From Rachycentron canadum (Eukaryota; Chordata; Actinopteri; Carangiformes; Rachycentridae): 64,000 nt of DNA. Location of the stretch: the NCBI GenBank assembly GCA_038496675.1, contig CM076651.1:10297352-10361351 (forward strand), read 5' to 3'. The notes under the pieces are model-generated. The model was not told the origin of the DNA and searched no databases. It was given only the letters and a program-made list of their open reading frames with translations. Positions within the stretch are counted from its first letter, which is position 1; each line of letters starts with the position of its first letter. The position numbers and the translations under genes are program-made. Below are positions 1-14,300 of the stretch, piece by piece.

Positions 1-2270
1 ATTTCTCAACATTACAATTCTTCACTTCCTGTTTTTGAAGAGTTTATCTTGTAGGTTTTTTCTCTCAAAGTGACTCACTCATCACTCATGATGACTTTTA
101 ATGGACACGCTGCGCATCTTGGTGCACCTAGAGGTGATGCACAAACACGTGGCTGAGTCACCTGTTTGGCATATCTGATGCTCTGGATTAAGACAATACT
201 GAACTACAGTGAACTACATGCACAGGTCTTGCAGACATGTGCCCCATTTGCATAGTTTAGAAATATTTAATGAAAGATGATCATGACATAAACTGTTATT
301 AAGACTGGCTTCTGATTTCCCAGGTTGTCAAAACACAGTCCGACCATTCTTGTGAATGCAATAACAGATTTGGTATAAATATTCACTTTGATCCAAAGAT
401 GAACTGAACAGATTTTCATGGTCAGAGGTCAAGGTGATGAATGATTAGTGAGCTGTGAAGTATTATGAAATGAATTACTGATTATTAATAAAGCCATTGA
501 ATAAAGACACTTTTTAGTAAGACACCATTTAGTTCCAAACCATTAATACATTAGTACTCACTGGTGTGAGGAACCCATTGAAATAGTTCTGTTTGTTCTT
601 CGTATTTTTCAGAAATAGGAATTACCTTTTGAGCGCCTGAACATACTTTTAACTAAAAAAAAATTTTTTCTGTTGCACATGAGTGTGGGGAAAAGGCTCA
701 ATAGCAGCCCCTAGAAAATTAAAAAAAAAAAACAAACAAACAGCCACTTGTCTGAGTTTCATTCATTTACATGTATGAAATTTGGTATGGAAACGTAACA
801 TGCCAATATTATTGTATATATTCCCTAAATCCAACAGGGACTCAACCATTATGAATTGTTTTCTGCAATACTAGTGCGATTATCATGAACTACAGGCTTT
901 GTACTTCTTGTACAGAATTGATCAGATCAACACCGTATCTGGTCGCTCTAATTTAAAGACTTGTGAAGCTAAATTGTGAAGCTTTTGAGTTTTCTTTTTA
1001 ATTTATAAAAAATAAAGTTTCTCCATGAAACAGGAAGTAGTTCTAACTCAAGTACACATTGTCTAAGCTTGCCCAAGCATTATATTTCTCATCAGAGTCT
1101 GAAGCCTGATGACATCTACGTACTAGTATTCATTAGTCAAAGTGTACACTCCTGGCAGCAGAAGATGTTAAATAGTTTGTTTTACTACTAGTCTGAGCAA
1201 GTTGACCCCACCACTGAGTAAAAACCTGTGTCAGTGTTTCGATGTGGTAATAATGACAGAATTATTGTTGGTTAACCATTAATACCCACTTCTGGTTTTA
1301 TACTTTGTATAAAACTTAATTACTTTCTAAAATGTCTGGTTTGTAGTTATGTTATATGGATCTCATAAATGAGCCATCAGCAAAAGTTAGTTATTCACCT
1401 GCAATTGACCTATATATTGAAGTGACTGGAGGGTGTTGTCACTTTGACTATTGAGGATTTCAGGAGCAAAGACTTATTGTATGTTAGCATTCATGTTCTG
1501 GATGTTGATTTACTAATGTTGTTTAAGGTTTAATGTTGTGGATGTTTTTATTTATGGTTGTGCGAGAGATAGCTGTCCATTTTTAATGTGGTTACAAGTG
1601 TGTTAAATTGTAGTTAGTAGTTGGCCACATTGACTGAAACTACTGTATTGAGCAATAACATCCACCAAACGTTTTAGCTCAGTGTTAAGTTCTCCATGCT
1701 AGTTAAAATGCATAGCCTGTAGATGTGCTGTGTATTAGGGCACAGATATTGCAATTCAGATCTCTGCCTTACAGTATTTCTTCCACGCCCCGCTAGCCAC
1801 AGTATGTTCATGAAAAGTCTGTAGTTGTTAAAGAAAAGCTATTTAAAAATTGATTTTGCACGAGCACTTTTGAAATGGCAGGTGGTCAAACAAGCCGGAG
1901 GAGTATCCATTTGAATTAAAGAGAGACAAGGAGGATTGTCCACAATAAGACAAAGTTGGTCTTATTAATAACTGATTATAAACATTAACCATTAATCCAT
2001 TGATTACCGCTTATAACCTCTTTTATACACTGTGCTTATTTAGAAAATGGCACCATGCTTATCTGATTATAACGAGTTTTGCCAGTAAGCTGTTTCAGAC
2101 ATTCACACAGGTGAGAAATGTCTCCCGTGCTTTTTGCATATCGCTGCAAACATGTAAATGTCTGCGGGGCACAGTGAGAGAGCCTATTGATTTGTGTAAC
2201 TATCAGTCAGGAGCTGTGGGAGAATCAGGTGTAGGGTGGACTGAGGGCGGCTGTCGCTTTAAGAAGCTGT
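1..2270. other. Gene-free flank upstream of slc6a6
   Basis: This is AT-rich sequence with short A/T runs. Both strands were read and no exon-like reading frame with splice sites, no RNA gene and no clear repeat family was found. The gene left of slc6a6 is outside the window. Distal regulatory elements cannot be recognised from sequence alone. Confidence 0.6.
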
Positions 2271-2285
2271 TGCACGGAGAAGCTG

Positions 2286-2415
2286 GTGATTTTCCACTAA
2301 ACTGATATAAAAACGCGCACCAGCTCATAGAAACAATGATCTCAGAAAAATAGATGAGCTTGTTTAACTCAAGAGCAGGGAACAACAGGCTGCTTAGTAA
2401 AAACTAAGAGCACAG
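2286..2415 (+). promoter_or_regulatory. slc6a6: Candidate upstream promoter and 5' UTR exon of slc6a6
   Basis: A TATA box (TATAAAAA) lies at 2306-2313, which puts transcription start near 2335-2345. A splice donor (CACAG/GTAAA) closes a possible non-coding first exon at 2415. At 2286-2296 on the minus strand, 10 bp before the TATA box, is TGGAAAATCAC, a full match to the tonicity element TGGAAANNYNY bound by NFAT5/TonEBP. Taurine transporter genes are known hypertonicity targets. The assignment to slc6a6, the nearest downstream gene on this strand with a matching acceptor at 6630, is inferred. Confidence 0.5.
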
Positions 2416-2853
2416 GTAAACCGGCTTCTTCTTTACACATCACGCCTGTAAATAATGATGTTTTTTTTTATTTTATTTTATTATTTTAAAACTGTGATAG
2501 AAAAACTATAATATGACCTTTTAAACTGTGGTTTTAAGGTGGTTGGTTTTAATTTTACCTTATACTAATATGTCGGTTGTCACTGTATTTTTAACGTTGT
2601 TCCGCAAATGAAAATGAATTTTATTCTGATATATACTGGCCACACTTGCTGTTTTCTTCCTGATAACATGATGCTGTGTCCTAATTGTTTCCTCGGTGCT
2701 TCCGCTATATCGAGAGAAGGATCCTGCGTTTAACCCCGCTTTAAAAACAACTTGAGTAAAGACTCTCGGGTATTAAAAAAAAACAAAAAACAGCTTTGGC
2801 CTTTGAACCCCGCCGTTTACTGTGTTTAGAACTGATAAGACCCTGTTTCTGTT

Positions 2854-2895
<42 letters not shown>

Positions 2896-4330
2896 GAGGG
2901 CTGTGGTGATGCGTTCATGCGCACCCGGGCTTTACAGTGACATGTGAGGTATCAGGGGAAAAAAAATTTGTTCTCTTCTCAACAGTCTCACAACTCCTGC
3001 AGACTCAATGTTCACGTGCCATTGAATGAATGAGTGGATGAGTGGGTGACTGAATGAATGTCTGTTATGCACTGTAGGCCTACAGAGGAGAGTCTGCAGA
3101 AGTAGGTCTGATGAACTAAGATGTTTACTGGCTTATATCTTGTGCTTACTGGCACATACTTAACCTACTTCCTCTGTCTCCGCTTTGCACAGTGTATGAT
3201 TGATTGACGTGTGTCCTTTAATAACCCCAATCTGCCCTCTCAGCTCGATCAAAGCTGAGGTCCACATCGGCCTTTGTAGCTGCTAGAGGTGAAAATAAGT
3301 TTCCAAACTGGGTCTATGAGGAGGTTTATCAATATTCACAACAATTTACCTAGTATTGCTTGTGAAAATGTGACTTTCCCAGTCAATTGTTTAATATTTT
3401 CATGTAAATTTTCATTATTTACAGCTTATCTATTCATCACAATGGATCGATTTTAAAGCCAAGGCTGATGATGAAGTTGTATCTACAATTTGCAAAAATA
3501 ACGCCCCTGTCTGACAGTAACACACAAGGTTCACAGGGTTCCTCTGAGTTATATAAGTTATAAGCAAAACAAATACAATGCATTCATTTTATTAAAGGGA
3601 ACTATTTCTACCTCCTGCAGTGTCCGTGTCAAGACTTCAAAACCAAAATAGTACAGAGACCAACCAAAATATGGTAGTGCAAAGTTAAGAGGTGTGAAAG
3701 GTGAGTGTGTGTGTAGCTTGTAATCAGATCCTTGTCCTTCATTTCACTGTGTAAATCCTGCAGAGGAATTTATTGGTTTTTAATTGACTCTTGAATGTTA
3801 GACTTTGGGCCATTGTGAGGGCTCAGAGTAGTGAATAGTGTCTAAACAAACTATAGACAAGCGCAGGAGACATGCTACCTTATTAGGCATTGTTATAAGC
3901 TGATACTGTACTGGTTTATATTTCCCAGATAACAAACCACATGTCACAAGAGAACGGAGGACAGTGATTCACAGTGTCCTGCATACCAGAAATTATCACA
4001 GCATACTTGTGAATAAAAATAGTTTTCACACAAAGATGCTTGGAAGTGGCGTGGTGATGCTATGAGGGGCTTGTTATGAAACCATGCTTCATGTTTTAGC
4101 GCTGTTTAAGTGTGTGAAAAACAAAAGGCAATACAACTCTCTATTCTGCCTTCAGTTCATCCATTTGTATCAGATCATAATTCAAGACCAACCCCCAGTA
4201 ATGGGCCAGCCCAGTCTTTCTCTTTCACTGATTTGTCCTCTGTGTCTCCAACATGAATAAGGAGTGTTGTGAGCTTGTATGACACACTCATCCCTGCCAC
4301 TTGGCTGTGTGTGTGTTTGTAGGCTGGGAG
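2416..4330. other. Gene-free stretch between the two slc6a6 promoter candidates
   Basis: This would be intron 1 of transcripts starting at the upstream promoter. It holds a T-run of about 33 at 2861-2893 and otherwise unremarkable AT-rich sequence. No exon was found. Confidence 0.5.
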
Positions 4331-4340
4331 TAGTGGGAAG

Positions 4341-4558
4341 TGGAAATTTACAGTCTCCCACGTTGGTACCTGAGTTGTCTGTCACAGCGAAGCTGCGTCC
4401 AATCTCCACTTTGGATTTAATTGTCTTTAGCCAGGGGGCGGGCCCTGCTGTCAGCTCCACTTCTTGTGACCCGTGTCGGCATAAAGGCATTCAGTACAGA
4501 GGAATGGTGACAGCTGAGAGACAGGAACGCTATACATAGTCGCAGCCATGAAGGAAAT
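4341..4558 (+). promoter_or_regulatory. slc6a6: Candidate second promoter and short coding first exon of slc6a6
   Basis: Elements stand in textbook order: tonicity element match TGGAAATTTAC at 4341-4351, CCAAT at 4399-4403, GC box GGGGGCGGG at 4434-4442, and a weak TATA-like CATAAAG near 4480. An ATG at 4548 is followed by a strong donor (GTAAGT) at 4559. ATG-AAG-GAA-AT plus the C at 6631 stays in frame with the ATG at 6632. Transcripts from here could therefore add four residues (MKEI) before the usual start. Whether that start or the 6632 start is used cannot be told from sequence. Confidence 0.5.
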
Positions 4559-6630
4559 GTAAGTTTTCTGAATTACTTTGCCTGAAAAGAGAATTGATTT
4601 TAATGTTTGGTTTTTCTGCATACATTTTTTTTAAATGGTCAAATCCCAGCCAGATTAGTGTTTCCGCTGATATTGCAGAACTTTGTATGTTAAAAGGTTA
4701 AATAAATAGAGAAAGAGCTACAAGTAGATTTTTTTGTTGTCTTTGTGATTTGTATTGATAAGAAGAAAGAAAGAAAGAAAAAAAGATTCAGTCATTCTAA
4801 TTGAACACCAGTGAGGATTTAAGGACAAATGATGTGCTTTATAAGGTTAAGGAATCTATGTTGAGGTTTGTCTGGGTTATATCCCAAGGACAGTTTGCAT
4901 TAAATCCTATCTGACGGGCAGGCAGTCTCCTAACACCATGCAGTCAGGTGAAAGCATACGCTGAGCAGACAGAGGGGAGAGAGGGGATAAAGAGAGAGAG
5001 AGAAACAGGATGAGGAACAGAGTGGGCAAGAACTGATCCAGTTATGTAAGGAGGAGGTTTGAGAATGGAAAGTGGTTCAAGTTGACTTGTCATGCATAAC
5101 AGGAAGAGAGAAATTCTAGAAAATGATGGGACGCTGTGTGCACACAGGGGGATGGAGGAGTTGTTGTTCAAGCATTGATTAAGTGAGGAGACACATAGTT
5201 CCCAGTAGGAATGTGAGCAGTGTCAGAGTCGTCTTCATCATGTAGTTGTTGGCAGAAATGCCCATTCCTGAGAGGTGAAAGCTGCTGTTATCACTGTGAT
5301 GATGTTTTTTATTCTTGGGTTCTTATTACTACCCATTTTTTAAATCTTCCACTTCTTCTTGACAGTTTTACACTTTTCAACAAAAACAAAACTTGGGTTA
5401 ATATATCGGAGGCTTGACACATTTCTGTATAAACTACTGTAATATGAACCTCAGACTTTATTTTGCGGCTCGCAAGTGTTAACGGGAAGTAACTTGTTGA
5501 CAGCTTCTCCTCTTAAAAAAAGAGGAAACTTTTTTGTGTAGTGTCATAAATATCATAGTGTGCAATTAAGTATAGCTTTCTTATTGTTCCTCTTTTGTTC
5601 TTTATTGTATGCCTTAAGTTTTGACATGTTTTACATAGTTGTGTCCTGTCCTACGGTTTCTTCTCTGGTCTTTGGCTCACGTGGGGCAATAGGAAAACTT
5701 GGTCTGTAATAACAAATCCTGTCTTTCTTAGAAAGACGGTTTACAGTGTAAATACTCTGTGAACTTAAGCTGTTGTATCATCCTGAGAGTACCCAGGGCT
5801 TTGGGAATGCAGTGGGATATCTTCTTGTCTAAATTTGGATAAATCTGGGCTGACTCATTGCTGATACAGTAGTATAAGAGAAAATCAAAAGAGAAATATT
5901 TCTTTCAGGTTCAGGCAAGGTCTTAAGGTGTATATTGCCTCCAAACACTCCCTTCCTCTTCCTTCAGTGACAATGTGCCCCCCTCTGAGTACTCTGAGGC
6001 ACAGAGTAGAGTTGGGCAACAGGACTATATTTACAGCTTTAAAAAAACAAAACAAAACAAACAAAAAAAAAAAAAACGTGAATGTGCATTTGCTGCCACC
6101 AGGTGATTTACTTGCTGTTTTGGTTCTGAAGTTGTACAATTTTCAGCAATATATAAATATATATTTTACTTCAAAGCAAAACATTCTGTATAACATCTAT
6201 AGACTGAATGATTGAGGCAGATAAAGAAACACAGTGGGTATAAACCCCCGTTTGATTACTTTTGTATACTTGTATATTTCGCAAACTGTGTGAAGACTGC
6301 TTTGTAATTTATCGTCAGCTTCCATTGCACTAGGCCTTATACATACGTTTTCATATATTTTGCATTTTGTAATTAGATTTTGCTCCATGTGTCAGTGTAA
6401 ATCAGCTCCCCCAACATTTCTCTAGTCTAAATGACCTCCATGCTTCAGTCGCTCAGATTAGCAAGATTAGCAACATAGTACTGTATATCATGTACTCACA
6501 TAGCACGGTATAACGCAATCAGGAGACAGCATTAGCTCCCTAATGCTCCTCTCTATCTGTGTCTTATCCCTCTCACCTCTGTCTCGCTCTCTCTCAATCA
6601 ATGTGTCCTTTTCCTTTTTGCCATCCACAG
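4559..6630 (+). other. Intron before the main slc6a6 coding exon
   Basis: The intron runs from the donor at 4559 to the acceptor CCATCCACAG at 6621-6630. It holds a (GAAA)n patch near 4763-4780 and an A-run at 6065-6076. No further exon is supported. Confidence 0.6.
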
Positions 6631-6631
6631 C

Positions 6632-8279
6632 ATGGCACAGAAAGAGAAGCTCCAATGCCTGAAGGACTTTCACAAGGACACCCTGAAACCTTCACCAGGG
6701 AAGAGCCCAGGCACGCGGCCCGAGGATGAGGCCGAAGGCAAAGTCCCTCAGAGGGAGAAGTGGGCTAGTAAGCTCGACTTTGTCCTGTCTGTGGCCGGAG
6801 GCTTTGTCGGATTAGGAAACGTCTGGCGGTTCCCTTACCTTTGTTATAAAAATGGTGGAGGTAGGCAGGCCACAACAGATGCCAGAGTCAAAACATGTTG
6901 AGGCGATTGCAGCAAGAAGTATTAAATCCCGTGTCTGTCTTCCAGGTGCGTTTCTCATCCCTTACTTCATCTTCCTGTTTGGGGGTGGCCTGCCCGTGTT
7001 CTTCCTGGAAGTTGCGCTGGGCCAGTACACCTCTGAAGGAGGGATCACCTGCTGGGCCAAGCTGTGCCCCATCTTTACTGGTGGGTCAAAACACATAGAC
7101 AACTGCACATACTCACACACAGTCACAAAAATAGAGGTTGTGTATCACAGCATGAATCTCCCTTGACAAGATAATTTAATATTTAATGCTGAGTAAAAGT
7201 TTCATTTGTCAGAATGAGGATCCTGCCCTGATTTTCTTCCTGTTCCAGTTTAATATTCATCATTCAGATTATTTTTATATTGGACTGAAGCCAACAACAA
7301 TAACAACAAGCTATGACCCCACCCCACCCCCACTGAAATTGGACCAGTCTTACTTCATTAGGCTGGTTTGTGTCGTGTAAATGTCATTAAGCAGCAAAGC
7401 GAAGCTGAATGCTGAGGGTACTGGAAACCATGGAGGGTGAAAAGTATCAGTATACTTGAATACACAGTGACCCTGAGGTGGAACATATATGTACATACAT
7501 GCAGAAAACATTTACATATACATAAACATACGACTGCTCAAACCACATGCTTGAACACATAAACTCATACATAATGTCATCCTTGGATTGCAGATCTAGG
7601 GTGAATAATGGATTGACGAGTTCTTGGCTGCCATGGAAACAAAACTGCAAAAAATAAAAAAATAAATCAAGTTGCCTAGCAATAGATATAGTCTAATGCT
7701 GCAGGTCTGTATGAAAATACCATGATCATCTTTGTTGATGTGGAGCTGCAGTGTGGATCCACTTGTTTTGTTTAAGCTTACAGGATATTATAAATATTTT
7801 ATGTCCTTGGTGACAGTGTTGTCAGGGTGGGGCTCTCTCATCGGCCTCATGACTTGAGATCACTGTAAGCAACTGATATTCTAAGGCAATCCAAGGGCCT
7901 TGCTTTGCTGTTTAGTGCATCCCCCGCTACCTTTGAGTGACAGCTGTAGACAAGCACTAAGGCACTGCTACCTCAGCAGCTGCCGTGAGGCCCTTACTCA
8001 TGTTCACGCGAGTGCTGTCACATGAAAAGAGAGGAAACTGCGCTGCAACCGATCTCTTGCAGCTGCCCACGGTTTCCGCTATTCAAGGCACACTGAGGCT
8101 GCCGTCCGTCCATCTGGCGGAGTGTCTGGCACAGCAGAGTAAGTCTGCAAGTGGCTGCAAAACTGGCCAATCGCAAATCTCCTTATTGCCCCCCACACAC
8201 ACACTTGGTTTTATCACACAGTGAATGCATGTCTTTACTCAACAGACACTGTAGATTACACATGCGCACACATGCACAT

Positions 8280-8349
<70 letters not shown>

Positions 8350-11300
8350 ACCTGTCAGAGCATTGAGTTTGTCTATCAGTTTGCATTTGGTATGCAGGAA
8401 TGAAGGGGTGGGGGCGACAGAGATGATGAGTTTATAAATACTCTGAGGCAGTGAAGGAGAACTGGGGATTTCTGTGTTCAGGTTCGTGGCAAAGTCATCT
8501 AAAAATAGCAAACAACACTAAGGACATTACAACAGTAGATAGTAGAGTCAAGCTTGGGAGGTTAATTAAGAGTTATTGGTTATAGCCTCCTTTAAAAGTT
8601 GCTCAGCAGCAACTCCTCATTTCACTTAAGTAATTATAATATAGTAATTTAGCTTTATAATGTAATATAATATCTTATACTGCATCTACAACCTCACCTA
8701 ATGTCACAGTGTACCGACACACCCTATAGCATAAACACAATATTTTTAGCTGCTGTTAAAGCGACTATAATCAATATAGATGCTACTGTAGACGAATATG
8801 TTACCGCATCAACCCAAGAGGTGATAATACTAGCGCTGTGTTCACCCCTTGTTTTTGCTGCCCCCAACTGGTGAAATAAAAATCTGATGTTGTAAACTAA
8901 GGTGACACACAAGCAAAACCTTACATTGTTTTTAAAAGATTAGAAATCATATTGCTCTGTTGGCAGATACCTCAAGCCGATGTTACAATCTGCCCTCTCT
9001 CTCTCCCTCATGTCTCTATAGGTATTGGCTACGCCTCTATCGTGATCGTATCTCTACTAAACATCTACTACATCGTGATCTTGGCCTGGGGTCTGTACTA
9101 CCTGTTTCAGTGCTTTCAGCCAGAGCTGCCCTGGGCAAAGTGCAAGCAGCCGTGGAACACAGAGCACTGTGTGGAGGACACAGTCCGCAAGAACAAGACC
9201 CTCTGGCTGGCAGCCAATGTTACCAACTTTACCTCCCCTGTCACCGAGTTCTGGGAGTGAGTATCCTCTGACAACATGCTTAATACACACACGCACACAT
9301 GGATACACTAAAGTAACACACGTGCACAAATGGATACACTAATGTAACGGTGCCTCTTTATCTTGCTTGCGTAAGTGTGTTTGTACGGGCACAATTCCTG
9401 CAAAAGCCAGTTTACTTTTGTAAATGTGCTGTTAGCTCTCCGCTAGTTTATTATAAACTGTATTTGTGCTGCAACTTTATAGTTACATGTGGCTCAAAGT
9501 TTTCTCATTTGAACTGAAATACCCCCAGGAAGTGTTTTTCATTCTCATTTGCTTTGTCATACGTTTAAATTTGATGACAATTCTTCACAACAAATGACAC
9601 TGTATTAGAAGCGTTAAATGTTTATGCAGTGTCAGACACGTAAAAACTCAGGCTTCAAAACCTTTCCAAATGAATGTCCTGAGCATTTTACTGTGGTGTA
9701 TTCAGACTGTAGACAAGCAAGACCAATTCATGTGCCTGTGATTTCCACTTTTATTGCCCCCTAACTAGTCTGTTGTGTCATGGTTTGTGGTTGTCCCATG
9801 ACCTGCTTCTTTGGGTGCATTACAAAGATATGCGGGATAACTGCCACAGATTCAGAAACTGCCATTAACCTTTGCCTCTGTATTCTCTGCAGACACAATG
9901 TTCTGAGCATCTCCTCTGGGATTGAGGACATAGGGCCCCTGAAGTGGGACTTGGCCCTGTGTCTCCTAGCAGTGTGGGTTATCTGCTTCTTCTGCATCTG
10001 GAAAGGAGTCAAGTCCACTGGGAAAGTGAGTGCTGAGGCGTATACACATCCTGTAGTTATTGTGTTGCCTGGATGCTGTTTGGCCTTTACTCTTTACCCC
10101 AACAAGTTAGTGACAAAACACTGTTGCTCAGAGAAAACCCCCAGGCTTGGAAACAAGGTTGATTTAGTTGATTTAGAGACACAAGCCTCTGTGCTGTCCT
10201 GAAAGCTACTTCTTGGCCAGACTTTCTGTCGGCTGTAAACAGTTGACTGCCACTCCTTAGCTCTCTCTCTCTCTCCCCCTGTTTCTGTTAGAGGGACAGA
10301 AACTGGACCTGAGCCAGCAGGAGGGACTATGTGAGGAAAATGATTAACCCTATTAAGAACTATTTGTGGGATTGGTTCCATATTAAACACAGGGTCCATT
10401 GCTGTAAAAAGTGTACCTTACAAGGCTCATCACACATAATATTTAACCAGATAGCAGTTCAGAAAATTAAGTGTAACTGCTTCATGCTTTACTGCACATG
10501 CACGCCATCTCAAACCCCTATCATCTGTGCGCAGTCTGTTCACAGATCAGGGCATAACAAGAACAATGTTTCTTTTGTGCAGCATTTGGGAAAATATGAG
10601 TAAGAGATGAGAGAAGTAGTGTTTATTCCATTATATCTCAAGGTTGATGAGTCATAAGTCTATAACTTTTGTTTAGTTATTATGGCTAATAATCCCTTCG
10701 TCCTGTCAAGGTGGTGTACATAACAGCCACTTTTCCCTTTGTGATGCTGATTGTGCTGTTGGTTCGTGGCGTTACCCTGCCCGGGGCAACTGAAGGAATC
10801 AAGTTCTACCTTTATCCCGACCTGACCCGCTTACAGGATCCAGAGGTACGATCTAAAACTCTTCTCCGGTTTTCATTGTTAAAGCTGTGATAGTATACAC
10901 TTAATACCTTTCATCAAATTCTGCCAGTTCTTCAGTACATATATGAGTCTGGACAAGGCTATAAACTGTAACTTGATTGGTTGAGGGAGATATATGGATA
11001 ATTCTATCACTCTCATGAGGGATTAAGTTATCACTCACAATAATGTTGTGTTCAAAACTTGTTTCTGCTCCTTCCAAGTAGCTAAAAGAGTCAGTTATGG
11101 CTTAATCAAATGTTGCCTGTTTCAGCAATTAGCTCTGATTAGCTGAAAGCAAGGAGCAGATGATGACATTTCAAAAACACGTCTCATAAGAGATCGATAC
11201 CATCTTCTTCCCTTCAGGTGTGGATTGATGCAGGAACCCAGATTTTCTTCTCCTATGCCATTTGCTTGGGAGCTATGACTTCTCTGGGGAGCTACAACAA

Positions 11301-14300
11301 ATACAAATACAACTGCTACAGGTGAGTTGTGTTTCCGCTGGGGGGAGTGGGACTGTGGTAGTGACAGCAACTTGTGTCAGAGACGGTTGCGTGAAAAAAA
11401 GAAAAGAAAAAAAAATGGGAACTTTGGTTCCGCCTGTGTTCATTAACAACCTCCATGACATATGTGTGACATAGGGACTGTTTGCTGCTGGGAGGCCTCA
11501 ACAGCGGTACCAGTTTTGTGTCTGGCTTCGCAATATTTTCCGTCCTGGGCTTCATGGCACAAGAACAAGGGGTGGACATTGCCGATGTGGCAGAGTCAGG
11601 TACGAGGGTCCAAGGTGATGGCAGCAGTGATGGTGGGCGCTGTTGCCAAAAAAAAAAAAAAAAAAAGCCAATTGGAAACGTAACAGCAAAATTTAAATGA
11701 TGGGAAAAAAAAGTATTTATTTAAGTCTCGGAAACGATGATGCTGAAATGTAGAGGTATCGGCAATTGCACACTCCTTGAATAAAAGCATCAAAGAAACA
11801 GAATTGTAACTTCAGTGTGAAATACAGTTTGTTCCACCTTTTTGAGGATAGATTACATTGCGTTAGTGATGTAATCTGAAGTGCTGTGTGGTTTAACTAT
11901 ATATTGAATTGCGGTGTTGCAGAGCTCTTGTTCTGGGCCATCATCATTATTAAAGGAGCTCAATGGCACCAGGTGTTCTCATGTGGCACATTCAACCTGC
12001 TCATGCAATTTAGTAGCTTTACATCTTTTTGACCAGGAGACATTTCAAAGAAGATTGGCACCCTTTTGTATGTACTCTACTGCATGTGCACTGGCACCTT
12101 GGAGTGAGATTTCTACACTGCACTGTAAGCCCAGTTCTGTTAACAAGCTGTGGATCTCCTGAGCGAGGTGGACGTCACCGGTTCTGTTTCTGCCTTCCTT
12201 TATACTCTATGTGGACTTTGAAGGAGATGCATCTTCTTTCAGCATGCTCGCTCTGTTCAGTTAAAATGAAACTCTTGCTTTTGAGACTGCAACTTGAAAA
12301 TAATCTCATTACCCCAAACTACATTTGTATGACAATGACAGTATTTCTATGATGGACGCAGAGATACACGTTGAATGTACATATGTATTTCATCATATAT
12401 GAAAACACAGAACCAAAATTTCTGAATTCAAACACATTTCTTTCACTTTTTTCTGCAGCTGTTTAATTGAATTTATGACAATTGACTTTGTGTCTCGTGC
12501 TCTCATTGTATCCTGTATCCTGGTCTGTCTGCTTTTTTTAGATTTGACTAAATTAGACTAGATTAGATTGAGTTCCACTTAATTATTATTGCACACAGGT
12601 AGAACCAGTACAACAAAATACAATTTAATGTAACTGAAATACAGTTACAAGACTGTAACAACAAGCAAAAGTGCACTGAAAGACAAATAAAGATGACCCT
12701 AATGTACAGATTGAATAATAGGCCAATAGTGTAGTTTAGGAAAAAGGGATGTAACTGTAATAAATACAAAACAATATACAAAGTGTTGAGCAGCTATAGT
12801 CCTGTATGTGCAGCATGAACAGAACTTATTGAATATAGTGGTCTATGGTTATGTTGTAGACAATATTACCTTTAAGCAGGTATGTAATGTGTACAGTTGC
12901 TGTTGATATTTGTCCTGTAAACACATGGACAGGACACCTGTAACCACGAGAAAGCCCTCTAACCAACGAATCAACACTCAGTCCAGTTAAATTTATCACA
13001 TCTTTTAACCGTCTGCCAAATTGGATCATATTTCCTGTAAATTATTGGCAGCGTCAGACCCTCCTGAGCCTCTCTAGCTCAGTCTTTACATGATTTTTTC
13101 CCGATCCGCTTACAGTATATCGTCCAAGCTGGAATCAGATAGAAATGTTAATTCTGTCCTCTGCCCCCTTGTCCCTATCCCCACTCTGTTCTCCTTCCAG
13201 GTCCCGGCTTGGCCTTCATTGCCTACCCTAAAGCTGTGTCGATGATGCCACTGCCAACGCTCTGGGCCATCCTCTTCTTTATCATGCTGCTGCTTCTGGG
13301 CCTCGACAGCCAGGTCAGTATTGTCACAATGACTCTGCTGTCAGGCTGTTTGGTTTAGTGCCCATTGATTTCACACAGACACCTCCCAGGTCCCCCGGGT
13401 TAGTTGGCCCCTGCCACTTTCAATGTGTAAAACACATTAAGTGTCTTCTCTGATCCATATCTCTTGTCTCCAAGGTATCAGATAACTGACAGACAAGAAA
13501 TGCAGCCTGTTCCCACAAAGGCATTTTACTACCACTGTGTGAGGATTATAGCCCTTTTAAAGCTCTGTAATGCTGCAAATTAAGCTTTTAGAATTTGATA
13601 GACTTTTGCCAAACATTTAGTTTGAGAAAGTCATTACAATAGCTTGCAAACTATTATCGTGTTTTGATAGAAGACAGAGTTTTGAGACAAGGCAAGATAA
13701 TCTAAGTAGACAAAACAGAAGCGTACACTAGGGGGATTCTCCAGCTGTATCACATTTCCTGCCTCCAAGTGTAATTCTACTCTTGTGCTAACTCAGTCTT
13801 ACACATGGCTGGCAACTCGTTTCAGTGGATGCAGTACTCTAAATTTGAGCACATGTAAATAGTTGTGCAAGTGTGTCTGTTTGAAAATGTTGCCAGTGAC
13901 AGTGTCTGTGTATGTGTGGGTGGGTGGGTGGGTGGATGGTTGCATTTTATGACCATGAATTTCATGCAGATTTGTAGCCCTGAATGCTATATATTGTTAA
14001 CATCGCTCACACACATGCCACTGTTATGTAAGGAGTTTTTGTTTGGTGTTTATAATACAAAGGAGACAAATGTCCTTGGTGCATAAAGACACTGTGATTT
14101 GACAAATGTTTAACAAAACAGTTTTATAATTTACAGTAATTTTTCTTAATCAATGTGTCATGACATTTTGGAGCTTATGAGGTGACACAGGGGAGAAAGT
14201 GAGAGCCACAGACAGGGAGAAAGTGATTTCACTGTCGTTTTGTTTCTGTTGTGTCTTGGTAGCAACAAACAAGTGTTGCAGAGAAGCCTTGTTTAAATTC

